NCBI GenBank assembly: GCA_025094145.1
Contig: JALLLS010000022.1
Coordinates: 310,001-374,000, forward strand
Direction: 5' to 3'
DNA length: 64,000 bases
Source: Spinellus fusiger
Lineage: Eukaryota; Mucoromycota; Mucoromycetes; Mucorales; Phycomycetaceae
Made by a program: the position numbers and the translations under genes. The notes beneath the pieces are model-generated. The model worked only from the letters and a program-made list of their open reading frames with translations. It searched no databases and was not told the origin of the DNA. Below are positions 11,550 through 20,628 of the stretch, piece by piece. Each line of letters starts with the position of its first letter. Positions within the stretch are counted from its first letter, which is position 1.

Positions 11550-14109
11550 ATGTGGGAGCCCAACGAACAATTACTTCTTAGAGCAACGACTATTTACAAG
11601 AAGAATGAAGGAACACTGTTTGTAACTCCACGCAGAGTGACTTGGCAGCAACAAGGCCACCCTCAACTGAGCCCGTCCATTCTTTACAGTGACATTGGAT
11701 GTAGGCACCTCTTTACTAGCCCTTTTTTTCTTTCTTTCTTTCTTAAATATATATATATATATATTACCAGTGGGGTGGTTTCTTTTCGTTTCTTTCTGCT
11801 CATTACCTCTGTTACTACTAGCCCTAGCACAAACACCAAACACTTCTGCAAAGGTACTCCTCAAGATCAGTACCACCACTCCTTCACCCAAAGACTATAC
11901 ATTCCACTTTATCTCTCCCAAAGCACTGACAGAGAAAGAAGCCGTCAAGTCACAGATAACAGAACTGTTGGCCCGTACTAGGGGTATGCTGGCTACCAAC
12001 CCACCAAAGCCTACCGTACAGCAACCCTTATTTGTTCCCTCACCCACACCTTCTATTCCACCCACAACATCGCATACTCCCAATACACCCTCCACAGAAT
12101 CAGAAAGTCCTCGTGTCGGAGCACCAATCGCCTCTCCTGCACATGCGTTTCCTTCTCTCCCCCCTTCTTCAGCATCTGCTTCAACCACCACCAATGTATG
12201 GCGTCAGGAAGAGTTCATGACCCGAAGACAGTTATTATCCACGAGTAGAGAGCTTCATGTGCTGCATATGGAACTAGTCGTGGCAGGAAAAAATGTATCA
12301 GAAGAAGAGTTTTGGGCAAGTCCTTATGTGAAAAGAATACGACAAAAGTTAAAGAAGGATGCCATTTCACGTGAAGGAAGACAAAAGGGAAGATCCTCTA
12401 AGATGGTGGAGCTGAAGCCAGGACAGCAAGAAGGATCTGATGTTAAATACACACTCACAAGTCAGATCATCCATAATATATTTACAGAGTTTCCATCAGG
12501 TAAGACTTGCATACTGTATTATTCTATAAGGAGAAAGAAGAAAGAAGAAAGAAGAAGAAAAAAAGGAGGATGGCAGAGGAAATATTGACTTTTGACTTTT
12601 ATTGGGATATTATTATTTTTATAGTAAAAAGAGCCTATGATTACCATGTACCAGACAAGGTAAAGTAATCCTTATACTAGAGAAGTATTGACAAAGGATA
12701 AATCCAATGGATAGTTATCAGAACAACAGTTTTGGAAGCGGTTCTTAGCCTCTGAATTCTTTCACAGATCTCGAACAGGAGGACGCTCACAACTAGTATC
12801 CCATGATGATATTTTTGATAAATGTCTTCAGGAAGAAGAATATGGTGGGTGGTGATGAGAATGACTATGTTTATAAAGTAATTTTTCTTTTTGTTATCTA
12901 CAGAGAATTCAAAAGCACCCGAGATATTGGAGACGATTAAAAGAGTCATTGATTTAACGGCTACAGAAGAGGATCATGGAGAAGTATGGATTTCAGTCGA
13001 GTCAAGATAAGAAATGGGGTGATTTACCTTATAAATAGAGTGGCAATGCGCCAGATTTTGCTATGAAGCCAGGAGAGAATGCACAAGTACTTTCTTTGAT
13101 CAGACGTTTTAACAGACACTCAATGCGGGTCCTTGAGGTGCCTTCTTCGTAAGTTGTAATAATGAAGGATATTTCTTTAATATTCTATTGTTAATAGAAA
13201 GTCAAGAAATGAAGGAAAGCCAGTAGAGGTAAGAAGTTTGTCTTTGTCTTATTCTAATAGAGAATCCATGTTCTATAGGATGATCTTGAGAAAGGGATCA
13301 TTATTTCAGACCTAACTGATGAACCACCACCTGGTAAAATTATACTGGATATCCAAGACACTCGCCGTTATTTTGAGAGTCAAAGTGGTGGAAAGGATAA
13401 AAATGAGTTGGATGAAAAGGTAAGCAGTACTTTGAGAAAAGTATATTATAAATAAACACGGATTTCTTATCTGCTTAATATTCATAGGAAGGAACTGTAC
13501 TATTAAATAACTTCAAACTACAGTTCTATGACTGGCAACCTGAAATGACAAAAGTAAGAGCAGAATATAGTGATAGGGCTATGGTATTTACATTTACTTT
13601 AATAGCATGTTATGAGACCAAAAGTAGCTGATAAAGTATGCCATGACCTTACACTTTCGATTAAAAGAAAGGCCAGACATGATTTAAGGTCTTCTGTTAC
13701 AGGTAAATATATAACACTAAATTAATAGGCATCAAAAAGCTTAGGAATTTGATTTTAAAACAACAGATGCAAAATTACCACCCCTTGTTCAGCAAAAAGT
13801 CCAGAGTTATCATTCGGCAACAAACGAAATATTAAGACATTTTTGGTCTTCTTTTGATCCTTATAAAGCTGATAAAAACATTCGAATGGTGGAGAGCTTA
13901 AGAAAACAGCAGGAAAAGATCAACGAGGTTTTGATTGCAGTGAATAGTCATCAGGGAGATGTCAATCGCTGTAAACAAGTAAGCCAAGACAGTGAATTAT
14001 TAAAAGGATTGCATAGATACTAAGTTGTTTTTAGACTTTGCTACCACTCATGGTGGCAGTAGATAGAGCACTAGAAGCCAACAAAAAACGAACAATGAGA
14101 AAACGATGA
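11550..14109 (+). CDS. TFB1: TFIIH core subunit p62 (Tfb1/GTF2H1)
   Basis: Core TFIIH subunit for RNA polymerase II initiation and nucleotide-excision repair. ATG at 11550 begins an N-terminal PH-like p62 domain (KNEGTLFVTPRRVTWQQQ; SLAQTPNTSAKVLLKI after the first intron, 11701-11821). A Pro/Ser/Thr linker follows, then two BSD domains: ELVVAGKNVSEEEFWASPY, and LSEQQFWKRFLASEFFHRS after the intron ending at 12714. The C-terminus, at TGA 14107-14109, is the basic helix ANKKRTMRKR. Clear exons are 11550-11700, 11822-12499, 12625-12659, 12715-12844, 12904-12983 and 13039-13148, with further short exons to 14109. All joins checked keep frame. It sits head-to-head with RAD26, whose product works with TFIIH in transcription-coupled repair. 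Confidence 0.9.
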
Positions 14110-14454
14110 ATGTATATATAAACAATACACACAGTACATGGATACAAAGTACATCAAGAACAGTATACACTTACATATAAACAATATTAAAGCAGGGTTA
14201 AAGAGTAGTAATAGTTTGAAAATAAAAATGCTGTGTTGGTTGTGTGAATGTATTTATACTCATAAGATTACTAGGAGTTGTTTTTACACTTTGAAAGGAT
14301 AAGAAATGTAAGAAACTTGGCCCCAAAGTACCTTTTCAAGTCGCAAATCTCATATTTATATTGCAATAGCTTTATGAATACGGTTAGTATTGACTCAAGA
14401 TTCTTATCAAGTAAAGAAAAGAGTGTCATAATAATAGATATAATTTAGTTACAT
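14110..14454. other. Intergenic 3' of TFB1
   Basis: AT-rich DNA with no recognised gene; it leads into a transposon-dense block. Confidence 0.5.
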
Positions 14455-14800
14455 ATTAGTCAATAGTTTATTATTCCATCATGGCCGTCAATCACGGTCT
14501 GGTATTTCTGTCCCATGATTTCAATAGGAGTGTCTGTTACCTCTTTTGATAGTTTGCCTCATTCACACATCAAATTTGTTTCTAGATTCTGCTTAATGGT
14601 CTACAAAATCTCTCTATTACATAATTTATTTATTTGAACCTAAAAAGTGCTCAATTAGATATAAATTAATGTTATCGGGGCCCCAGTAAGGAATCATTTC
14701 TACATTACTCTCTGTCTTCTATCATAGTATCATACTTCCATGGGTTTCAATATCGTCATGTACAGTATTTAGTAACCAAATAGAATGCTTAGGTAATACA
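14455..14800 (-). pseudogene. Relic of Tc1-type transposase C-terminal end
   Basis: The stretch 14475-14575 aligns by eye on the + strand with 23340-23450, the C-terminal coding end of the Tc1 element at 23.2-24.5 kb; the shared pattern includes gtgtctgttac and a tttgcctcattc-like string. It is heavily mutated, with no open frame. It abuts Fanzor element A. It is a fragment only; no terminal repeats were found. Confidence 0.6.
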
Positions 14801-14830
14801 AAGAGTACACACCCAAAGATTTTTGGGATA

Positions 14831-15028
14831 CAGTCAGGCTTACGGAATTTGGCGTTTTCTCAAAAATAATTGGCCTTAAGTCATAAATAAATGTCCACTT
14901 TAGAAGAAATAAATGTCACAAGTTTAGATTGTTTTTTGTCACAACTTGCCAATTAAAATGGTCGTAACTTGCCAATTAACATTAGCCAGAATATTACATT
15001 TAATTGGCACACCTCTTTGGCGACTTTT
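14831..15028 (+). repeat. Left terminal inverted repeat of mariner
   Basis: Pairs with 16511-16709 reversed, with only a few mismatches. It holds subterminal direct repeats: AACTTGCCAATTAA at 14943-14956 and 14966-14979, an inverted core TTAATTGG at about 15000, and AAATAAATGTC twice. Multiple spaced copies are typical of transposase binding sites. Confidence 0.9.
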
Positions 15029-15086
15029 CATGATAACAATATGATATATAATTCATAAGAATATTTATTTGAAAGAAACACTTATA

Positions 15087-16475
15087 CTAAAATGGTGTCT
15101 TATTATAACAATTAATTATTTGGCGCTTAGAATGATTACAAAAGGCATAAAGGTTCCTAATGAGTACATTATTACAAGCATCGCCAATCCTGCTTGACAA
15201 ATTTTCTTCATTCATAAGTCTATCACGCTTCATCTTCCCTTTAACTATTGCCCAAAATTGTTCGATGGGTTTTAATTCAGGCGAATAAGGAGGAAGGTAC
15301 ATGACTTTATAGCCTTTACTTTCAATTTTACGTATCATCGGCTTGGATTTATGGATAGAAGCGTTATCCATAACAATATAATTTCCTTTAAAAGTTTGAT
15401 CAAGATCCATGATAGCAAGAAGCTCGTTCATAAATTTGACAAAGTGCGCTGTAGTTGTACCTTTTGGTACTGACTTATTATCGGCTGGGTCATCATCAAC
15501 TTGTGGATCTGCTATACTAATTTCAGCTGCAGATCTTTTCTTTCCATTATTAGCCTTTATCCTTTTTTTTGCAGTCTATGTTTCTTTTCTTGGTGGAGGC
15601 TTTCTAATGGCAACATGGATGATACTAGACGAGTGAATAGCACCAATGATTGTATGAGATGTAGCTCTGGTTTTTGGTTGCTTTACTACTACAGTGCTAC
15701 CTTTTTTTGATCTCGCCCAATTATTTCTCATGTTGATATGAAAACCTGCCTCATCAATGAAGATGCAGTTTCTTGTAAAATCCAGATCAGAATCTTTCCA
15801 TTCCATGAACCACGCATATCTTGTCTGTAGGTTTTCTATTGAGTTTCTAACTTCAGGTTCAAACGTCGGCTGTTTTACAGTGATGAGCATTGTGTTTCGC
15901 AAATGAATACCCATTTGCGGTTTTGAAATACTAAATCCTTCAAATTGCTCAGTCAAACTTTTTATTATGTCATCCGAATACAACTGAGGGTCGTTATCAA
16001 GAAGCTCGTTAATATACTTATTGTGTTCTATTGTAAAAGAACTTTTCGGGCCGGAGTTTTGCTCACTCTTTTTATATGCTATTTCTTGTGTTTCTTCATA
16101 GACATGCCACCATCTTAATGCAGTACGATATTTAATATTCAAATTTCATGCAACCTTAGCAACTAGTCCATGCTCTTGAGGACTTTCAAGCATACGTTCA
16201 ATGAACGCTTCCCGGGTAAAATCGCTGTAATCACTATATGCTTTTACTGGTGGGCTCAAATTGCTAGATTTCGGCTGCTTTTTAGCTGAAGACTCATCAG
16301 AAGTTTTCTCAGGACGCTTAGCGTTCAAGTAAGTTTCCCGACTAGTTATTGTTTCAAGAACTATGTTAGGATCATCGGCTTGCGTTAAAACATCCTCCAT
16401 TGGATCATAAACATTCTCGCCTTGTTCATTAAAAATGTTTTCTTGTCCATCTTCATAAAAAAAAGAATTCATCAT
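15087..16475 (-). pseudogene. Mariner/IS630 DDE transposase with two in-frame stops
   Basis: One continuous frame of about 462 codons broken only by TGA at 16146-16148 and TAG at 15576-15578. N-terminal part: acidic leader, then a helix-turn-helix region with KYRTALRWWHVYEET. Catalytic core: first Asp in FIDEAGFH, second Asp in YIVMDNASIHKS, Glu in LKPIEQFWAIVKGKMKRD. The second Asp and the Glu are 34 residues apart (DD34E). All three catalytic residues are present and no frameshift was found, so the loss is recent or the stops are read through. An intron removing the first stop was not found. It resembles the IS630-like/DDE_3 transposases common in fungi. Confidence 0.88.
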
Positions 16476-16510
16476 TATATTATATTTTATCAAGAAGAGA
16501 AAAGGTACAA

Positions 16511-16709
16511 AAAAAGTTGCCAAAGAAGTGTGCCAATTAAATGTAATATTCTGGCTAATGTTAATTGGCAAGTTACGACCATTTTAATTGGCAAGTTGTG
16601 ACAAAAAACAATCTAAACTTGTGACATTTATTTCTTCTAAAGTGGACATTTATTTATGACTTAAGGCCAATTATTTTTGAGAAAACGCCAAATTCCATAA
16701 GCCTGACTG
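16511..16709 (-). repeat. Right terminal inverted repeat of mariner
   Basis: Reverse complement of the left repeat, carrying the same internal CCAATTAA-type repeats. The transposase frame, read from TTG, would begin inside this repeat; the first ATG (16473-16475) lies just inside it. Confidence 0.9.
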
Positions 16710-16943
16710 TATAAAAGTAAATACACAGACAATAAAATAACACAATTTCTATAATTGGCTATTGTGTTTAAAAAAGGTATTTTTGCTGTCTAAATGAACT
16801 ACTTCAAACTCTGTCTGCCTATCCTAGGAATAGCTACACTATCTTCATAAAGTATTGGTGCATTTTTGGGGAAATAAAATAGTGTAGAAATGTAGTATGG
16901 TTCAAAAAAGACTTGTGTGTATCTTGGTTTAGTGTAGCAATGA

Positions 16944-17846
16944 CTACACCGGATTCTTCTTTGATGTTTTGGTAGGTCGGCTACCACTAGCTAAGGGCGA
17001 CCCCTTTCTTTTGGTACCAACAGACTGTACTGTCTTGGATCGACAAAAGCGTTTGGGTCGTTTTCCTTCTTCTCGTAACCCAAAAAGAACATGATGAAAA
17101 TTCAATGTTGCTGCCATGTCCTGATTCCAAAAGCGTTGAAAAATCATCTCATCAGAAGCTCCAGTAGTTTTGGTCATAATCTTCAAACATTATTGGTTTT
17201 TGCACCTAAATTTTAAAAAAAAACAAACAAACAAACAAACAAAGAACTTATTGGCCTTTTCTTTGACTTTCATATAAAAAAGGAATATTTTTACCTTAAA
17301 ATCCATGACATATCACTGTGGGGTTCTCTGTTCTAAAAGGTCTTGGGTTTTGCACTTTCTTGAATTTCTCAAGCTCACCGTTCTCGCAGGCAGGACAGAA
17401 ACTGGACGTTTTGAACTCATCAATAAGGAACACTTTGAATCCTTCTTTCTTCAACATTCTTCTTATTCCAACACTTCTCACTGGTTCATAGATTTTTGTG
17501 TTTCCTGTAGACTAATTGCCAATCACCATTACAGCATCATCGCCAAACTTTCTTCGAAGATTTCTAGCTAGCCGTTTGTCTGATTGTTTTTGATTAGTAA
17601 AGCTTGAAAGCTTCATTTTACGAAATGGGAGTAAACCATTGGCATACCAGTTTTCCACAACAGAAGTACCTTCATTTGAATAATAGTTATACAATACTGG
17701 GGTGATTCTAACTCTCTCCTCGATGTATCCTACAAACTTTTCATAATTGACTATTGAAGATGTATGTCCTGATAGAGTTAACCCGGTTTCCATCCAATAC
17801 TAGTGATTGAGTTCTTCACTGCTACAATCTTTAGAGCAGATTCCAT
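16944..17846 (-). pseudogene. Fanzor (eukaryotic TnpB-like RNA-guided nuclease), 5'-truncated and decayed
   Basis: Fanzor proteins are OrfB/TnpB homologues that cut DNA with a guide RNA derived from their own element. Recognised on the minus strand: SGHTSSIVNYEKFVGYIEE; FRKMKLSSFTNQKQSDKRLA; a RuvC-II-like Glu in FLIDEFKTSSFCPAC; and a zinc ribbon with CPAC followed by a second cysteine pair in RCKNQ-stop-C. The latter is formed by splicing an intron of roughly 90 bases between about 17293 and 17207. RuvC-III is FWNQDMAATLNF (usual WNRD). A Lys/Arg-rich tail ends at 16944. Stops interrupt the frame after VMVIGN, after ICHGF and inside the zinc ribbon. The part carrying the RuvC-I Asp is missing, so the enzyme is inactive. 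Identity rests on motif order; no profile search was run. Confidence 0.78.
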
Positions 17847-18018
17847 GAAGAAAAGAAAAGACGAGTTGACCTTTTCTTTTTATACTATTTCTGTTTTATA
17901 AAAGTTTTTCATAGCCATTCATTCAATCCGTGATTTGAAAACTAAGTTGTGCTAAATCATAAAGCTTGTATATTTATCAATGGAAACTGTGAATCCCATG
18001 GGTTTTTTTATGCATATA

Positions 18019-18476
18019 AAGTCCCATACAATGAGTGAGTGGATAGAAATTCTTTTTTTTTTTGAAAAATAAAGGCATATTTATCAGTACAAGATGTTCA
18101 TAATAAAAGTTTCGTGGAATAACACAGGATTTAGAATAGTTGTTCATTAAATGATTGTCTACATTTTTATTATAAAGATATTGCTCAGTGATTTTTAACA
18201 GAGTATTTGTCTTTATACAATAGGACACTCTTGCCCACTGTGCTCTTTGGGATGTCGATATCGTCAGCAATCTCTTGATAAGTAGCATATCTTTTCTATT
18301 GTCCTGTTATTTGACCTCTAATAAACATATTATGATCTCTTCTTTTGGTGGGACTATCTTTATGTTCTTGGCTAAGAGTTGGTTGATTTATATTGTTTGG
18401 AGTCATTTTTTGAATAAGTTGTAAAATAAAAAATAGAAAATTGATTTGCTGTCCACTCATTTATTGTATGGGACTG
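18019..18476. mobile_element. Tc1-derived MITE (copy in element A)
   Basis: 458 bases flanked by TA. The right end GGACTG and the left end (mutated, AAGTCC) match the ends CAGTCC/GGACTG of the copy at 39726-40179. Both carry TGAGTGGACAG-like terminal repeats. On the minus strand it retains a degraded helix-turn-helix start of a Tc1 transposase (KSTVGKSVLLYK-like). It is inserted at the same place in both Fanzor elements, so it predates their divergence. Confidence 0.8.
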
Positions 18477-19283
18477 TATACCTCACCAGAATAAGACTGT
18501 TTTTTATTCTTTGGTTTTGTTATTATCTTGTTATTTCCAGCACTGCACACACAACTTAACACCCAAATACTCTTCAAGATGAGCATAAATGAGCAAGGTA
18601 ATGTGCTATTATTAACATAGAGAAACAATAGAAGGAGGTGATAGACACTACCAAGGACTATTCTAGTGATAAAAAGGCAAACAGTGTCTTTATCTGGGCT
18701 TGAGCTTATTGTAATCTACAAGACACTCTTCTGTCATTAATAAAGACTCTTTTCAAGTCAGTCTTATGTAGTCTTTTACAAGGTCAATAGTGTCTAGGGT
18801 GGACTCCTAAGCATAGTTATCTATCTCCCAAGCATAAAGCTTTTAGGGTGTGGATTCTATTGATATAAAGAATATTTCTAGAACAGAAGTAGCTATAGTC
18901 ATAATATAGTATCAGCTATAATATTATTATAAACAATTTCATTCATCAACACTATATTCTATTTATGATACAATCTGATATTGAAGTATACTACAAAAGA
19001 AAACAATTATTTGGATATCCTCAGACCTTTTGATTTTAATCATTTTTTCATAGAAGGTGAGGTTTTTCTTTTACGTAAAAGGAAGGAGATATCATCGCTT
19101 AAAGGCCAGAAAAATCTTTGGGTGTGTAGTAATTTGTTTATTGTAATAATAAAAGAATAATGTAGACAGTTTTTTAAACAAATAAACATAAAGATTTATA
19201 TAATAATATGTACCTGCTTTAATACATATTATAATAACGTCAGAATACATTATGTATAGATGTTACTATCTTTTCAATATATA

Positions 19284-20628
19284 CAGTCACACACAATTGA
19301 ATTTAATACTTTTGAAAATAAATTTCAGGACGAAATGTTTAGAATATGTTCAACATTAGATAAAACAATCCACATTTGATCTAGAAGCTTCAAACTTTCA
19401 CAAAACAAAGCTCAACGTCTTTAATTATAGAAAATAAAATAATAATAGTAATATAATTAATATTTTGTATGACCTCCTTTGGCATCAATTACAGCCTGGC
19501 ATCTATCTGTCATACTCAGAACTAATCGTTGTGCAAGTTCAACACCAACCCTCACCCACTCCTTTGCAAGTAGAGCCTTCAAACATTCAATATTGTTAAT
19601 ATATACCCTTCCTTTTTCAATCTGTCTTTCCAATGCATACCAGATGTGTTCAATTGAGTTCAAGTCAGGACTTTGTGTGTGATAGTACTCAAAGCTCCTA
19701 ATCTGATGCGTCTCTTTCCACCATCTGGTATAGGCTCCAGTATGACAACTAGCACTCTTTTATTGTAACAGAAACTTCCTATTCTCTTTCTGATGCAATT
19801 CCATGAACCAAGGATGGAACTCACTAGCCGAAATCTTGATATATTCGTCTTGTTTTACAGTGCCATCAACAAAGACTAATGGGCCAAATCCGCCCGCCCA
19901 AAAACAGCTCCAAAGCATGACCCCACCGCCACCAAACTTCGTTGTTAAAACAATAGGATTAGGATCATACCTTTCTCCAACTTTTCTGACTATACAGGCA
20001 CCTCAATCATTCCCTTTAACGGTGTACCTGAACTCATCAGACCAGATGACATCTTTCCACGGGTCATTCGTCCAATTGACATGTCCCTTAGCCCAACGAA
20101 GCCGTTTCTCTTTGTGTTTTGCATTCAAGGCTGGCTTGTGAGCTGGAGAAAAAGATCCGAACCCTAGCTGATTGCAGTAACTGATAATGGTGTTTCTACA
20201 TACATCAACCTGAATCTTCAACATTTCCAATTTCAACTGATTATATGAGGCAAATGGGTCCTCTCTAATGATCTTTTCCAGGTATCTGAGGTCGCTCTCA
20301 CTGACTTTTTTAGGTTTTACATGACTCTTTAATCATAATGATGACCCACGTTCTTTGATGTTTCTGATAACATTTTGAACTGTGGGCTTTTTCATCTCAA
20401 CTACGTTTGCGATTACGGTCAATTTTAATCCAGCCTTAAACAGGTAATGACTGCCCATAGCTTTTTATCTTCTGCTTTATCATATTTTCCACGAGTGTGT
20501 GTTTCTGAAAATGTATCTGACATGTTGTGTTGGTTTAATAATATTTGGAAAGAAAAAGAGTTTTATACAAAAAAAAAAGTTTTTTTTTATTAAGATTTAG
20601 GCAAGTATTAAATTCAATTGTGTGTGAC
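19284..20628. mobile_element. Tc1-like transposon 1
   Basis: The left end CAGTCACACACAATTGAATT follows TA (19282-19283). The right end is its complement, ending GTGTGTGAC at about 20627, with the expected CTG-TA lost by mutation. Inverted repeats of about 30 bases, total 1.35 kb, the classic Tc1 size. It starts about 155 bases past the end of Fanzor element A. Confidence 0.85.
19457..20523 (-). pseudogene. Tc1 transposase, decayed
   Basis: Starts MSDTFSETHTRGKYDKAEDK at 20523. Recognisable blocks: AGLKLTVIANVVEMKKPTVQ (helix-turn-helix), the first catalytic Asp in VIWSDEFRYTV, GGGGVMLWSCFWAGGFGPLV, SASCHTGAYTRWWKETH, and the catalytic Glu in DLNSIEHIWYALERQ; it ends CQAVIDAKGGHTKY. Frameshift near 20430, stops near 20325, 20005 and 19757. 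The stop and following Lys replace the EDN that carries the second catalytic Asp, so the enzyme is dead. Confidence 0.88.

Larger units (their letters stand above)
14831..16709. mobile_element. Mariner/IS630-type element with long TIRs, inserted in Fanzor element A
   Basis: An element of 1,879 bases bounded by TA on each side (14829-14830 and 16710-16711). Its ends begin CAGTCAGGCTTA and finish TAAGCCTGACTG. The terminal inverted repeats run about 195-198 bases, far longer than the roughly 30 bases of classic Tc1. The transposase gene is on the minus strand. The matching sequence in copy B (around 40850-40860) reads straight through with a single TA, proving the boundaries and target duplication. 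Confidence 0.93.
14808..19126. mobile_element. Fanzor-bearing TIR transposon, copy A
   Basis: Both ends carry the same 19 bases inverted, TACACACCCAAAGATTTTT (14806-14824, and its complement at 19110-19128). The outer TA can be read as a TA target duplication, leaving the element as 14808-19126. Inside, right to left: about 550 bases of noncoding DNA, a Tc1-derived MITE (18019-18476), a decayed Fanzor gene on the minus strand (16944-17846), and a mariner inserted 22 bases from the left end (14831-16709). Without the mariner the element is about 2.44 kb. An inverted paralogue lies at 38930-40877. No transposase of its own remains, so it is non-autonomous. Confidence 0.82.

Noticed and set aside
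14808..20628. A prokaryotic insertion sequence (IS605/IS607) as source of the TnpB-like gene
   Set aside because: The gene appears to have an intron through the zinc ribbon and sits in a TIR/TA element; a eukaryotic Fanzor explains it better than bacterial contamination.
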